The notes: generated from the letters alone by a model not told the origin. Positions 18,963 through 30,425 are shown, counted from the first letter of the stretch. The stretch: 64,000 nucleotides of DNA from Sinimarinibacterium arenosum (GCF_005047655.1 NZ_SUKF01000001.1:608745-672744), one strand, 5' to 3'. Translations and numbers: made by a program.

Positions 18963-20908
18963 TCCGTGCTCTCCGTGGGGCCGGGTGTTGCCCGGGGACG
19001 TGGGGTCGGGGCGGGAACCGTGATGGGTGCCGGCTCATCGTACAGAACCTTCCCCAGCAGATACTGATCCATCACTTTGCGCGCAACCGGGCCGGCCGTG
19101 GAGCCACCGTGGCTGCCGTGCTCGGCAATGACCGCCACGGCAATCGTCGGCGCCTCTGCGGGGGCAAAGGCGATGAACAGTGCGTGGTCGCGGAAGCGCA
19201 GTGGAATTTCGTGTTCCTTGGGCGCGGCTTCGTCCTGCTTGAGGCCGACAACCTGGGCAGTGCCGGTTTTTGCGGCGATCCGGTACGGCGCGTCACGACC
19301 GATCCTGTAGGCGGTACCGGACTGGGTGTGCACGACGTCCTGCATTGCAGAGATCACGGTTTCCCAATCGGACTCGTTTTTCAGCACAACCTTCGGCAGG
19401 GACTCGGATTCGATCGTGCGCACTTCCTTGGTGATGGGATCCTCCGTGGAATGCAGCACGTGCGGGACGAAGCCCAGTCCCCGCATCGCGATGCGCGCAG
19501 TCATTTGTGCGAGCTGCAGCGGGGTCACGTTGGTATATCCCTGGCCAATGCCGACGCTGAGTGTTTCGCCCGGGTACCAGTTTTCGCGGCGTGTGCGTTG
19601 TTTCCACTCGCGTGACGGATAAACGCCGGCCTTTTCCAGGGGCAGATCGATCCCGGTCAGATGTCCGAGCCCGAAGCCGGTCATCGCCTCATGCATGCGA
19701 TCGATGCCGAGGGTCATGGCGAGCTGATAGAAGTAGATATCGCAGGAGCGCATCACGGCGGTGTGCATGTCGACCCAGCCGTGCCCGGAGCGTTTCCAGC
19801 AGCGGTACTTGCGGCTGGAGCCCGGCAGCGACATCTGACCGCGACAGAATTCGCGATGCTGTGAATCGACGGCGTTGAATTCGAGTCCGGACAGGGCCAT
19901 CGCCGGTTTGATCGTGGACCCGGGTGGATAAGTGCCCTGCAAAGCACGATTGAACAGCGGTCGCGAAGGGTCGTTCAGCAGGGTCTTGTAGTCTGCCGAG
20001 CTGATGCCTTCAACGAAGTAGTGCGGATCAAAGCCGGGCTTGCTCACCAGGGCGATGACTTCGCCGTTGCGCGGGTCGAGCGCGACGACTGCGCCATTGA
20101 GTTCTCCAAGGGCTTCTTCTGCGACCAGCTGCACCTTGGCGTCCAGCGACAGGTAGGCGTTGCGGCCAGGATAGCCACGGCGGTAATCGAGTTCGCGCAA
20201 AGGCCGGCCGTAGGCGTTGGCCTCGATGATCTTGGCACCCGGCGCGCCGCGCAGTTCGTCTTCCTGGCTTCTCTCGACGCCGACCTTGCCGATCTGATTG
20301 ATCCCCTGGTAGGCGCGCTCTTCAACCTTCTGCAGTTCCTCCTCGGTGATGCCGCCGACGTAACCGACGACATGCGCTGCGCTGGTGGAAAGAGGGTAGT
20401 TGCGCGACAGTCCAGCCGTGACTTCGACGCCCGGGAATTCGTGTCGGCGAATCTCGTAGCGCGCGACCTCTTCCATCGACAGGTTGTTGCGCAGCGGGAC
20501 GCCGCGGTAGCGCGGCGTCTTGCGGGCGCGATCCTTGAAGCGCTCGATATCGGCTTCGCTGATCGTCACGATCCGCGCCAGACGTGCGAGCAGGGCATCC
20601 ATGTCCTTGACTTGCTCGGGCGTGATTTCAAGGACGAAGGCCGGCTGATTCTGGGCCAGGACGGTACCGTTGCGGTCGTAGATCAGGCCGCGTACCGGGG
20701 CGACCGGCGTGACGCGCATGCGGTTTTCGTCGGCGCGCGTCGAGAAATACGCGTGTTCTACGACCTGCAGGTCGACCAGGCGCATGACCAGCAGCACGAT
20801 GCAGACCATGCAGAACAGGACGGCAGCGACGGCGCGTCCGGTGAACGTGTCGCGTTCGGCGTGGACGTTCTTCAGCGCATCGCGACGGCGGCGGGAGCCA
20901 AAGATCAT
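18959..20908 (-). CDS. mrdA: Penicillin-binding protein 2, elongation transpeptidase
   Basis: PBP2 cross-links peptidoglycan in the elongasome and activates RodA. The 649-residue protein has one N-terminal membrane segment (AVAAVLFCMVCIVLLVM), a PBP dimerisation domain beginning near RGLIYDRNGTVLA, and a transpeptidase domain with S331-T-I-K334, S388-C-D and K547-T-G. The C-terminus is rich in proline, alanine and threonine. It lies 9 bp after mreD in the same operon. Confidence 0.97.
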   Translation of the reverse strand: MIFGSRRRRDALKNVHAERDTFTGRAVAAVLFCMVCIVLLVMRLVDLQVVEHAYFSTRADENRMRVTPVAPVRGLIYDRNGTVLAQNQPAFVLEITPEQVKDMDALLARLARIVTISEADIERFKDRARKTPRYRGVPLRNNLSMEEVARYEIRRHEFPGVEVTAGLSRNYPLSTSAAHVVGYVGGITEEELQKVEERAYQGINQIGKVGVERSQEDELRGAPGAKIIEANAYGRPLRELDYRRGYPGRNAYLSLDAKVQLVAEEALGELNGAVVALDPRNGEVIALVSKPGFDPHYFVEGISSADYKTLLNDPSRPLFNRALQGTYPPGSTIKPAMALSGLEFNAVDSQHREFCRGQMSLPGSSRKYRCWKRSGHGWVDMHTAVMRSCDIYFYQLAMTLGIDRMHEAMTGFGLGHLTGIDLPLEKAGVYPSREWKQRTRRENWYPGETLSVGIGQGYTNVTPLQLAQMTARIAMRGLGFVPHVLHSTEDPITKEVRTIESESLPKVVLKNESDWETVISAMQDVVHTQSGTAYRIGRDAPYRIAAKTGTAQVVGLKQDEAAPKEHEIPLRFRDHALFIAFAPAEAPTIAVAVIAEHGSHGGSTAGPVARKVMDQYLLGKVLYDEPAPITVPAPTPRPRATPGPTESTE

Positions 20909-20917
20909 CAGATGGGC

Positions 20918-21403
20918 CTACTCATCGTCGAGCTGCTGGTGCATCAGCTCCATGACGCTGAACAGCAGAGGCCAGAACAGCGTGGTTGAGACCACCGGCA
21001 GCCAGCGCAGCCAGCTGAAGGCCTGGTGTTGCGAGGCGCCGTCGATCCAGAACATCAGGAAACTGTAGAGAGCCCAGGCTGGAATCAGGGCAAAGGTTGC
21101 CTGCCACAGCGGGAACAGGATGAAGATTCCACGCAGGCGCTCGACCAGATAGACCAGGATGACCAGTCCCATCGCATGCTGGCCCAGTGGCGTGGCAAAC
21201 ATCACATCCAGCGCAATGCCGAGCATGAACGCAGGGAACAATGCCGACAGGCGCGGTTCGCGCAGGGCCCAGTAGGCCAGCATCAGCGGCACCCACATCG
21301 GTCGCGCTGCCGCCAGCAGATCCGGCAGCTCAAGCAGACTGAAGATCAGCGCCAGCAGCAGACTCAAAGTGAATCCCAGGTACAGTCCGCGGGTTGTGAT
21401 CAT
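20918..21403 (-). CDS. mreD: Rod shape-determining protein MreD
   Basis: MreD is a small inner-membrane protein of the elongasome. The 161-residue product has about five hydrophobic segments and family-like stretches such as FPAFMLGIALDVMFATPLGQ. Its start overlaps the mreC stop by 4 nt (21400-21403), and mrdA follows closely. Sequence conservation in MreD is low; the operon position makes the call secure. Confidence 0.94.
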   Translation of the reverse strand: MITTRGLYLGFTLSLLLALIFSLLELPDLLAAARPMWVPLMLAYWALREPRLSALFPAFMLGIALDVMFATPLGQHAMGLVILVYLVERLRGIFILFPLWQATFALIPAWALYSFLMFWIDGASQHQAFSWLRWLPVVSTTLFWPLLFSVMELMHQQLDDE

Positions 21404-22335
21404 GGCGCGGTCCCGGCTGCGGCGGGAGTTTCTGCATCGGGGTCGGTTTCCGCCGGCTTGTCATCGACCTCGACGTTGCCATCCGACGAGCGCTGGTTCT
21501 CGCTCCAGACCAGCAGCGCCTGGCGCCCCTGATTCATGTGTGCCGCCGGAGAGGCATAGGCTTCCATGAAATGCTCGCCGGCGACGTGGCGTACATCGTA
21601 GACCGTGCCGACCGGATACCCGGCGGGAAAGCGGCCGCCCAGCGATGACGACACCAGAAGGTCGCCCACCTGGATATCGGCGTTGCTGGCAAGGAAAGGC
21701 AGCCGCAGCCCGCGTTCGGTGCCGCCACCGACCGCGATGGTCTGCATGCCAGTGCGATTGATCTCGACCGGGATGCCGTGATCCGGGTCAATGATCAACA
21801 GCGCCTGCGAGCGAGTGCGGCCCACCCGAGTGATCTGCCCGAGTACTCCATGCGCATCGACCAGTGCCTGCCCGGCATACACGCCGTCGCGTTCGCCCTT
21901 GTTCAGCGTGATCTGGCTGCGGTAGGGGTCCTGATTGATTGCAATGATTTCTGCAATCAGGACTTCATCGTCGATACGTGCGGCGGACGCCAAAAGTTCG
22001 CGGATACGGCGGTTTTCGGCTTCCAGAGCCTGGAACTTCTGCAGCCGCGCCTCAAGCAGCAGCTGGCTTTCCTTGAGCTCGCGGTTCTCGCGCTCGAGGG
22101 TCTCACGGGTGGCGATGTCACCCGCGGCATTGAGCATGTCGCTGGGCATGCTGGCCAGCCAGATCAGCGGTGACAGCACCACCGACAGCGCCGAGCGCAC
22201 AGGTTGCAGTCCGGGGCCGCGGGTGTCGTTGAAGATCAGCACCAGCGATACCACGATCAGCAGAATCGTCTTCAATCCCAGGCCCGGACCGCGCGGGAAT
22301 AGGGGTCGGCGATAAGTCTCGGGCAGCGTGTTCAA
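21400..22335 (-). CDS. mreC: Rod shape-determining protein MreC
   Basis: MreC is a periplasmic scaffold that links MreB and MreD with the PBP2/RodA synthase. The 311-residue protein has an N-terminal membrane segment (LKTILLIVVSLVLIF), a coiled coil near residues 70-115 (ETLERENRELKESQLLLEAR) and a beta-domain with VYAGQALVDAHGVLGQIT and GDLLVSSSLGGRFPAGYPVG. The C-terminus is acidic and alanine/proline-rich. It is separated from mreB by 105 bp containing a GC hairpin. Confidence 0.96.
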   Translation of the reverse strand: MNTLPETYRRPLFPRGPGLGLKTILLIVVSLVLIFNDTRGPGLQPVRSALSVVLSPLIWLASMPSDMLNAAGDIATRETLERENRELKESQLLLEARLQKFQALEAENRRIRELLASAARIDDEVLIAEIIAINQDPYRSQITLNKGERDGVYAGQALVDAHGVLGQITRVGRTRSQALLIIDPDHGIPVEINRTGMQTIAVGGGTERGLRLPFLASNADIQVGDLLVSSSLGGRFPAGYPVGTVYDVRHVAGEHFMEAYASPAAHMNQGRQALLVWSENQRSSDGNVEVDDKPAETDPDAETPAAAGTAP

Positions 22336-22404
22336 GATCGCGCGCTGGGTTGGCTACGTTATGGTGTGGCCAAAAGGATAGGGGGCGCAGCGATCTGCGG
22401 CAAC

Positions 22405-22424
22405 GCGCGGCTGGCCGGCCGCGC
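22405..22424 (-). promoter_or_regulatory. GC-rich hairpin between mreB and mreC
   Basis: GCGCGGC (22405-22411) and GCCGCGC (22418-22424) form a perfect 7-bp stem with a 6-nt loop. It lies after the mreB stop and before the mreC start in transcript order and is not followed by a U run on the minus strand. It could slow transcription or protect the mreB message, letting mreB be expressed above mreCD; this role is inferred. Confidence 0.45.
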
Positions 22425-22440
22425 GCGTGCCGTGTTCAGA

Positions 22441-23747
<1,307 letters not shown>

Positions 23748-24035
23748 ATGAGCCTGAGCATCGAACAATTGAATCAAGTTGCCCACCTGGCCCGGCTGGA
23801 GATGCTGCCTGGTCAGGCCGATCACTACGCCAAGCAGCTTTCCAGCATTCTTGAGCTGGTGGGCCAGCTGACGCGTGCCGATACGGCGGGGGTCGAGCCG
23901 ATGGCGCACCCGCTGGAGATGCATCAGCGGCTGCGGCCGGATGTGGTGACCGAATCCGACCGTCGCGAGGTCTTCCAGAGTATCGCTCCGGCGGTGGAAG
24001 ACGGGCTCTACATCGTTCCCAAAGTCATTGAATAG
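23748..24035 (+). CDS. gatC: Asp-tRNA(Asn)/Glu-tRNA(Gln) amidotransferase subunit C
   Basis: GatC is the small subunit that holds GatA and GatB together. The 95-residue protein starts MSLSIEQLNQVAHLARLEM and contains the ILELVGQL and NPxxH-like MAHPLEMHQRLRPDVV segments typical of the family. It opens the gatCAB operon; gatA follows after about 70 bp. Confidence 0.96.
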   Translation: MSLSIEQLNQVAHLARLEMLPGQADHYAKQLSSILELVGQLTRADTAGVEPMAHPLEMHQRLRPDVVTESDRREVFQSIAPAVEDGLYIVPKVIE

Positions 24036-24106
24036 AGCAGCCGGCCGGTGATGGGGCGGTCCTCCTCCTCCGCCGGCGCCGACTGCACTCCTGATCATTA
24101 CCTGTG

Positions 24107-25576
24107 ATGTCCATGCATACGCTATCGATCAAGCAGCTTTCCGAGGGTTTGCGGGCGAAGAAGTTTTCTTCGCGCGAGCTGACCCAGCATTATCTTGGCC
24201 GCATCGAGTCCCTCGATCCGGCGCTCAACAGTTTCATCACCGTGACCACCGATGTGGCGCTGGCGCAGGCGGACGCGGCAGACGCGCGACTGGCTGCAGG
24301 CAATGCCGGCGTGCTGACGGGTATTCCTTTGGCGCAGAAGGATATTTTCTGCACCGAGGGCGTGCGTACCAGCTGCGCCTCGAAGATGCTCGACAGTTTC
24401 GTCGCGCCGTATAACGCGACGATCGTCGACAAGCTGCACGCTCCGGACGGCGCCGGCATGGTGATGCTGGGCAAGTGCAACATGGACGAATTCGCCATGG
24501 GCTCGTCCAACGAAACCAGCTGGTACGGTCCGGTCAAGAATCCCTGGGATCTTGAGCGCGTGCCCGGCGGCTCGTCTGGCGGCTCTGTGGCGGCTGTCGC
24601 GGCGGGCCTCGCGCCCGCGGCAACGGCGACAGACACTGGCGGATCGATCCGCCAACCGGCTGCCCTGACCAATCTGACCGGCATCAAGCCGACCTACGGG
24701 CGGGTTTCGCGCTTCGGCATGATCGCGTTCGCCTCCAGTCTCGATCAGGCGGGGGTGGTCGCGCGCACCGCCGAGGATGCCGCCTATGTGCTGCAGGCGA
24801 TGTCCGGTTTCGATACCAAGGACTCCACCAGCATCGAACGTCCGGTCGACGATCTGGTCAGTGGGTTGGGCCAATCCATCAAGGGCCTGCGCATTGGTCT
24901 GCCGAAGGAATACTTCGCCGAAGGACTGGCGGACGGCGTGCGCGAGCGCGTGATGGCGGCGGTCGAGCAGTTCAAGGCGCTGGGGGCAGTCGTGTCCGAA
25001 GTCTCGCTGCCGAACTCGCCGCTGTCGGTGCCGACCTACTATGTCGTGGCGCCGGCAGAGGCCAGCTCGAACCTGTCGCGCTACGACGGCGTTCGTTTCG
25101 GACACCGTGCGGACGGCGTCAAGACGCTGGAGCAGCTGTACAAGCGATCGCGCGGCGAAGGCTTCGGCGCCGAAGTGCAGCGTCGCATCATGATCGGCAC
25201 CTATGTGCTGAGTCACGGCTACTACGATGCCTACTACCTGCAGGCGCAGAAAGTCCGCAAGCTGATCTACGAGGATTTCCGCCGCGCCTACGCGTCGGTT
25301 GACGTGATTCTCGGACCGACCGCGACGGACATTGCGTTCAAGCTCGGGTCCAAGACGGATGATCCGGTGTCGATGTACCTGAACGACATCTACACCATCG
25401 CCGCCAATCTTGCGGGCATTCCGGCGATGAGCCTGTCCTGCGGATTCGTCGACGGCCTGCCGGTCGGCCTGCAGCTGATGGGCAATTTCTTCGACGAGGC
25501 ACGTTTGCTGAACGCTGCACATCAGTATCAGCAGGCAACGGACTGGCACACCCAACGTCCCCACGGCTACGCATAA
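24107..25576 (+). CDS. gatA: Asp-tRNA(Asn)/Glu-tRNA(Gln) amidotransferase subunit A
   Basis: GatA releases ammonia from glutamine for transfer to misacylated tRNA. The roughly 490-residue protein belongs to the amidase-signature family with a Ser-cisSer-Lys triad: the lysine in [24 protein letters not shown], and the nucleophile region [11 protein letters not shown]. Clustered start codons at 24104 (GTG), 24107 (ATG) and 24113 (ATG) are all in frame, with no strong ribosome site to choose among them; 24113 gives MHTLSIKQL, closest to many homologues. Confidence 0.96.
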   Translation: MSMHTLSIKQLSEGLRAKKFSSRELTQHYLGRIESLDPALNSFITVTTDVALAQADAADARLAAGNAGVLTGIPLAQKDIFCTEGVRTSCASKMLDSFVAPYNATIVDKLHAPDGAGMVMLGKCNMDEFAMGSSNETSWYGPVKNPWDLERVPGGSSGGSVAAVAAGLAPAATATDTGGSIRQPAALTNLTGIKPTYGRVSRFGMIAFASSLDQAGVVARTAEDAAYVLQAMSGFDTKDSTSIERPVDDLVSGLGQSIKGLRIGLPKEYFAEGLADGVRERVMAAVEQFKALGAVVSEVSLPNSPLSVPTYYVVAPAEASSNLSRYDGVRFGHRADGVKTLEQLYKRSRGEGFGAEVQRRIMIGTYVLSHGYYDAYYLQAQKVRKLIYEDFRRAYASVDVILGPTATDIAFKLGSKTDDPVSMYLNDIYTIAANLAGIPAMSLSCGFVDGLPVGLQLMGNFFDEARLLNAAHQYQQATDWHTQRPHGYA

Positions 25577-25593
25577 CAGGGGCCCGGCACAGC

Positions 25594-27042
25594 ATGACGC
25601 ACAATACTGAATGGGAAGCGGTGATCGGACTCGAAGTCCATTGCCAGCTGCGAACCAACACGAAAATTTTCTCGGGCGCCTCGACCACCTACGGCGCTGC
25701 GCCGAACACGCAGGCCGATGCGGTGACCCTGGGCCTGCCCGGTGTGCTGCCGGTGCTTAACGGCACCGCGCTGCAGATGGCGATCAAGTTCGGCCTGTCG
25801 GTGGACGCCGAAGTGGCCGAGCGCTGCGTTTTCGCGCGCAAGCATTACTTCTATCCGGATTTGCCCAAGGGCTATCAGATCTCGCAGTACGAGCTGCCGA
25901 TCGTCGGTAACGGCCATCTCGACATCGAACTCGGCGATGGTTCGGTGAAGCGCATCGGCATTACCCGCGCACACATGGAAGAGGACGCCGGCAAGTCGAT
26001 GCATGAAGGCTTCGTCGGCACCAGCGGCATCGACCTCAACCGCGCCGGCACGCCGTTGATCGAGATCGTGTCGGAGCCGGATATCCGCACCGCCGCCGAA
26101 GCGGTCGCCTACCTGAAGAAGCTGCATCAGCTGGTGGTGTATCTCGGCATCTGCGACGGCAACATGCAGGAAGGTTCGTTCCGCTGCGATGCCAACGTTT
26201 CGGTGCGTCGCCGCGGGACCGAGAAGTTCGGCACCCGCACCGAGACCAAGAACGTCAACTCGTTCCGTTATGTTGAAAAGGCGATCGAATACGAGATCGA
26301 GCGCCAGATCGAAGTGATCGAGGCCGGCGGCACCATCGTGCAGGAAACCCGGCTGTTCGATCCGGGCACCGGCGAAACGCGCTCGATGCGGACCAAGGAA
26401 GACGCCAACGATTACCGCTACTTCCCCGATCCGGACCTGTTGCCGGTGGTGGTCACACAGGACGATATCGCGCGCGTGCGTGCGACGATGCCGGAGCTGC
26501 CGGAGGCCAAGCGCAACCGCTTCATGGAGCAGTTCGGGCTGCCGAAATACGACGCGACCGTCCTGACCGGGGAGCAGGCGCTGGCCGACTACTACGAAGT
26601 CGTGGTCAAGGCTTCCGGCGCCGACCCGAAGACCTGCTCGAACTGGGTCACCACCGATTTGCTGGGCGCACTGAACAAGCTGGGCAAGGACATTGAAAGC
26701 TCGCCGGTCAGTGCCGAGCAGCTGGCGGGTCTGATCGCGCGCATTGTCGATAGCACCATTTCCGGCAAGATCGCCAAGGATGTATTCGAGGCCATGCTTG
26801 CGGGCGAAGGCGATGCCGATGCAATCATCCAGGCCAAGGGACTGGTGCAGATCACCGACGAGTCGGCGATCGTCAAGGTCATCGACGAGGTGATGGCAGC
26901 CAATCCCAAACAGCTCGCTGACTATCGCGGCGGCAAGGACAAGCTGTTCGGCTTCTTCGTGGGCCAGGTCATGCGCGTCAGCGGCGGCAAGGCCAACCCG
27001 GATGCGGTCAATCGTCTGCTCAAAGACAAGCTTGCCGGCTGA
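25594..27042 (+). CDS. gatB: Asp-tRNA(Asn)/Glu-tRNA(Gln) amidotransferase subunit B
   Basis: GatB binds the misacylated tRNA, phosphorylates the amino-acid side chain and amidates it with ammonia channelled from GatA. The 482-residue protein starts near [18 protein letters not shown] and contains [40 protein letters not shown] and a C-terminal helical YqeY-like domain. It completes gatCAB; hslO starts 3 nt after the stop. Confidence 0.97.
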   Translation: MTHNTEWEAVIGLEVHCQLRTNTKIFSGASTTYGAAPNTQADAVTLGLPGVLPVLNGTALQMAIKFGLSVDAEVAERCVFARKHYFYPDLPKGYQISQYELPIVGNGHLDIELGDGSVKRIGITRAHMEEDAGKSMHEGFVGTSGIDLNRAGTPLIEIVSEPDIRTAAEAVAYLKKLHQLVVYLGICDGNMQEGSFRCDANVSVRRRGTEKFGTRTETKNVNSFRYVEKAIEYEIERQIEVIEAGGTIVQETRLFDPGTGETRSMRTKEDANDYRYFPDPDLLPVVVTQDDIARVRATMPELPEAKRNRFMEQFGLPKYDATVLTGEQALADYYEVVVKASGADPKTCSNWVTTDLLGALNKLGKDIESSPVSAEQLAGLIARIVDSTISGKIAKDVFEAMLAGEGDADAIIQAKGLVQITDESAIVKVIDEVMAANPKQLADYRGGKDKLFGFFVGQVMRVSGGKANPDAVNRLLKDKLAG

Positions 27043-27045
27043 AGC

Positions 27046-27915
27046 ATGGCCAACACGCTGCATGAATTCCTGATGCCTGAGCTCGGGGTTCGCGGTGCCA
27101 TTGTCGAGTTCGACAGCGGTGTCGAGGACATGCTGGGCGCGCGGCCGTATCCACCCGACGTGCGCCGCCTGCTGGCGCACTCTCTGGCGGCGATGGCGCT
27201 GCTGTCGGCCAATACCAAGTTCGAAGGGCGCATGAGCCTGCAGTTTCAGGGCAAGCGTGCGCTGAAGATGCTGGTGGCGCAGATCGATGCCGGACTGCAG
27301 GTGCGCGCGATGGCCAAGGCGGACGCCGATGCCAGTGGAGATTTCGCAGAGCTGATGCACGGCGGTCTGCTGGGCTTGCTGCTGGAACCGGAGCGTGGCG
27401 AGCAGAATTATCAGGCCACTGTCGCCATCGAGGGACACAGCCTGGCGTCGGCGCTGGAAGCCTACTACGAGCGCTCCGAGCAGATTCCGTCACGCCTGCT
27501 GCTGGCCAGCGACGGCGGTCGCATCCGCGGCATTGTGCTGCAGCGTCTGCCGCTGGGTGAAAAGAACAGCAGTGTGGATCACTGGGATCACGTTTGTGCC
27601 CTGTTCGGCACGCTGGGCGAGCCCGAGCTGGCGGCGGTGGATGCCGAGACCCTGCTGCGCCGGCTGTTCCATGAGGAGGCGCTGCGCGTCTACGAGCCGC
27701 GACCAGTGAATCTGATGTGTCGCTGCAGCCGCAAGAGCATTGCGGTGATGTTGCTGTCGCTGGGAGAGGACGAGCTGAATGAGCATCTGGCAGAGCATGC
27801 CCAGGTCGACGTGACCTGCGAGTTCTGCGGTCGCGAGTACCAGTTCACCCGTGCTGACGTGGACGAATTGTTCCTGGCTGCGCGGATGCAGCCCGACAGC
27901 CTGACCCGCCACTGA
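27046..27915 (+). CDS. hslO: Redox-regulated chaperone Hsp33
   Basis: Hsp33 is a cytoplasmic holdase activated by oxidation and unfolding. The 289-residue protein carries the C-terminal zinc-binding cysteines in the expected CxC...CxxC arrangement (MCRCSRKS and CEFCGREY), preceded by the substrate-binding domain with LLGLLLEPERGEQNYQ. Zinc loss with disulphide formation switches the chaperone on. Length is in the family range. It lies 3 nt after gatB, so it may be translated from the same transcript. Confidence 0.96.
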   Translation: MANTLHEFLMPELGVRGAIVEFDSGVEDMLGARPYPPDVRRLLAHSLAAMALLSANTKFEGRMSLQFQGKRALKMLVAQIDAGLQVRAMAKADADASGDFAELMHGGLLGLLLEPERGEQNYQATVAIEGHSLASALEAYYERSEQIPSRLLLASDGGRIRGIVLQRLPLGEKNSSVDHWDHVCALFGTLGEPELAAVDAETLLRRLFHEEALRVYEPRPVNLMCRCSRKSIAVMLLSLGEDELNEHLAEHAQVDVTCEFCGREYQFTRADVDELFLAARMQPDSLTRH

Positions 27916-27934
27916 GCCGCCGGTTCACTCACGC

Positions 27935-28399
27935 ATGATCCTGCCTCGCTATCAGATTGAACCGTCACGGATTCCCGGTGCGGGCAAAGGATTGTTTCTT
28001 GATCAGCCGGTCCCGCGCGGTTCGGTGATCGTGGCGCCGGACAATGTGCACACGGTGTGGTCGGAGTCGCGTCTGCGCCAGTACGCACCGGATTCGATCG
28101 AAGTCGAATCCAGCGTGCGCTGGTTCGAGGACCAGTTCTCGCTGACGCCGGAGTGGTCGGACGAGTGCTACGTCAACCACTCGTTCCGGCCGACCGCGCA
28201 ATGGCACCTGGGCTTCATCTTTGCGCTGAGCGATCTGCCTGCCGGCACCGAGGTGACGATGGACTATCGCTATGTCATTGGCGACGGCGAGCGGCTGCCG
28301 TTCACCGACGCCGAGACCGGACGCGAGATCGTCGGACTTCCCTGGGCCAAGGCCCTTTCGGACAGCGCTCAGCGCATTGCCGGTCTGATATCCCGCTGA
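27935..28399 (+). CDS. SET-domain protein (putative lysine methyltransferase)
   Basis: The 154-residue protein is little more than a SET domain. PGAGKGLFLDQPVPRG matches the N-terminal SET motif, CYVNHSF corresponds to the NHSC-type S-adenosylmethionine-binding block, and EVTMDYRY to the closing motif. SET proteins usually methylate lysines. No zinc-binding post-SET cysteines are present. Substrate is unknown. It begins 20 nt after hslO, but no functional link is evident. Confidence 0.8.
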   Translation: MILPRYQIEPSRIPGAGKGLFLDQPVPRGSVIVAPDNVHTVWSESRLRQYAPDSIEVESSVRWFEDQFSLTPEWSDECYVNHSFRPTAQWHLGFIFALSDLPAGTEVTMDYRYVIGDGERLPFTDAETGREIVGLPWAKALSDSAQRIAGLISR

Positions 28400-28518
28400 G
28401 CAGCCCCGGGCCGGTACCGCCCCATCCGTTCGGCGGCCGGGGCCTTGCGGACGTACGGCTGCTGCATCCGGCGTGCAGGCCGCTTCGTATAGTGAGGCAT
28501 CTGGGACTTCTCGATGCC

Positions 28519-29301
28519 ATGACTTTTTCAAACACACTCCTGCTGACCGCCTGCATTGCCGTTGCTGCCAAATCGGCAGCGTGGGGATGGCAGCTGCGCA
28601 GCCGCAACGCCGGTCTGGTCGATGCCATCTGGGCCTGGACACTGGGTTTTCTGGCGCTGGTCTATGCCGGATTCGGTACCGCTGATCCCCAGCTGCGCCT
28701 GGTGCTCGCGTTGATGGGCGGTGTCTGGGGTCTGCGACTGGGATGGCATCTGTGGCGCCGTAATTACCGGCAGCCGGAAGATTGGCGCTACGCCCGCTTT
28801 CGCGCCGATTGGGGGATGCATGCCGATCGCAACATGTTCTGGTTCTTTCAGTTCCAGAACCTGTTCACTCTGATGTTGTCGGCAGCAGCGTTTGCGCCGG
28901 TTGCGTTTCGTCCCGACCTGCCCACCGCAGCGGCTTTCGGGGCGGCGATCGCGATCTGGGTGCTGGCTGTGGTCGGCGAGGCAGTGGCTGACCTGCAGAT
29001 GGCCCGTTTTCGTGCCGACCCCATGAACAGTGGACGTGTTTGCCGGCGCGGACTGTGGCGCTATTCGCGGCATCCCAACTACTTCTTCGAGTGTCTGCAC
29101 TGGCTTGCGTATGTGCCGCTGGCCTGGGGTGCGCCGTGGGGCTGGATCTCGCTGGCGGCCCCCGCGGTGATGGCGTTTCTGTTGATGCGACTGTCCGGGG
29201 TGCCGCTGCTGGAAGCGGAAATGATTCAGCGCAAGCGCGGCTACGCCGACTATGTGCGCACGACCAACGCATTGATTCCATGGCCGCCACGGCACGGCTG
29301 A
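28519..29301 (+). CDS. DUF1295 membrane protein (steroid 5-alpha-reductase-like)
   Basis: The 260-residue integral membrane protein has about six to seven hydrophobic segments and the DUF1295 signature near the C-terminus, LWRYSRHPNYFFE, related to the steroid-reductase/isoprenylcysteine-methyltransferase fold. It ends in YADYVRTTNALIPWPP, also typical. The ATG at 28519 is chosen because the open frame further upstream runs through the SET gene. Members are predicted NAD(P)H-dependent reductases acting on lipids, but no substrate is known. It is followed after 77 bp by a CFA-synthase-superfamily methyltransferase, so a joint lipid role is plausible. Confidence 0.85.
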   Translation: MTFSNTLLLTACIAVAAKSAAWGWQLRSRNAGLVDAIWAWTLGFLALVYAGFGTADPQLRLVLALMGGVWGLRLGWHLWRRNYRQPEDWRYARFRADWGMHADRNMFWFFQFQNLFTLMLSAAAFAPVAFRPDLPTAAAFGAAIAIWVLAVVGEAVADLQMARFRADPMNSGRVCRRGLWRYSRHPNYFFECLHWLAYVPLAWGAPWGWISLAAPAVMAFLLMRLSGVPLLEAEMIQRKRGYADYVRTTNALIPWPPRHG

Positions 29302-29378
29302 CCGCCGCGACGCCGACCGGTTAATCCCACGGCGCGGCCCGTCTTCGGGCGCGCAATTCGAAATAGCGGAGTGTTTGG

Positions 29379-30425
29379 ATGAATCTCATCGACTGGTGTG
29401 AGCGCGGGCGTGTGCCCGATCGTCTGGCCCGACTGGGCATGCAGCAGCTGATGAAACGGCGCCTGCGGGATGAGAACAACGGTGACGGGGAGCGCAGATC
29501 ACAGCGCTTCAATCAGTTTCTGGCCGAACTGCGCGCCAGTCCGATTGCAGTGGAAACCGGCGCTGCCAACGACCAGCACTATGAGGTGCCGGCGGAGTTC
29601 TTCCATCGGCACCTCGGACCGAGGTTGAAGTACTCCTGTGCGCTGTATCCGACCGGCCGCGAAACCCTGGCGCAGGCCGAGGAACTGATGTTCCGGCTCT
29701 ACGCAGAACGAGCGGGGCTGGTCGACGGCCAGCGCATGCTGGATCTCGGGTGCGGGTGGGGTTCGCTGTCGCTGTGGCTGGCCGAACGGTACCCGAATTC
29801 ACAGGTGATCGGTCTGTCCAATTCCCATGGACAACGCGCCGACATCCTCGCGCGTGCTGCGGAACGTGGCCTGGGCAATCTGTCGATCGTCACCGGCAAT
29901 ATCGTCGATTTTGAGTTCTCTGCCGATCAGGCCCAGTTCGATCGCGTGCTGTCAATCGAAATGTTCGAGCACATGAAGAACTACGGCCTGCTGCTGGCCA
30001 AGATCGCGCGCTGGATGAAGCCGGACGCCAAGTTGTTCGTTCATATCTTCGTGCACAAGCTGCTGGCCTACCATTTCCAGGTGGAGAATCAGACTGACTG
30101 GATGAGCCAGTACTTTTTCACCGGGGGCACCATGCCGAGCGAGAATCTGCTGTTGAATTTTCAGGATGATCTGAAACTGCAGCAGCAGTGGTGGGTCAGC
30201 GGTACGCACTACGAGCGCACCGCAAACCACTGGCTGGCAGGGATGGATGCCAATCGCGACGCCATCATGGACGTGTTCCGGCGCGGCTACGGCGAGCGCG
30301 ATGCCACCGTCTGGTTTCAGCGCTGGCGCATGTTCTACATGGCTGTGGCCGAGTTGTTCGGTTACGCCGGCGGCAACGAGTGGGGTGTCGCCCACTATCT
30401 GTTCGAGCCGCGGAGGCTGAAGTGA
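29379..30425 (+). CDS. CFA-synthase-superfamily methyltransferase (coclaurine N-methyltransferase-like)
   Basis: The 348-residue enzyme has the SAM-binding motif LDLGCGWGSLSLWLA (from about residue 121), YSCALY with C87, the SIEMFEHMKNYG block (residues 192-203), VHIFVHKLLAYHF and TGGTMPSENLLL. These belong to the cyclopropane-fatty-acid synthase superfamily, whose active site uses bicarbonate, Cys, Glu, His and Tyr. From memory, EMFEHMKNYG, FTGGTMPS and VAELFGY resemble plant coclaurine N-methyltransferases more than classical Cfa. The substrate may therefore be an amine or an unsaturated lipid. Its stop overlaps the start of the DUF3108 gene (TGATG). Confidence 0.85.
   Translation: MNLIDWCERGRVPDRLARLGMQQLMKRRLRDENNGDGERRSQRFNQFLAELRASPIAVETGAANDQHYEVPAEFFHRHLGPRLKYSCALYPTGRETLAQAEELMFRLYAERAGLVDGQRMLDLGCGWGSLSLWLAERYPNSQVIGLSNSHGQRADILARAAERGLGNLSIVTGNIVDFEFSADQAQFDRVLSIEMFEHMKNYGLLLAKIARWMKPDAKLFVHIFVHKLLAYHFQVENQTDWMSQYFFTGGTMPSENLLLNFQDDLKLQQQWWVSGTHYERTANHWLAGMDANRDAIMDVFRRGYGERDATVWFQRWRMFYMAVAELFGYAGGNEWGVAHYLFEPRRLK

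Noticed and set aside
24122-25564. 480-codon minus-strand ORF opposite gatA
   Set aside because: It is a mirror frame of gatA with no independent start signal or domain.
25567-27438. 623-codon minus-strand ORF
   Set aside because: It is antisense to gatB and hslO, both clearly real. Its composition is rich in His, Arg, Gln and Leu, as expected of a mirror frame.
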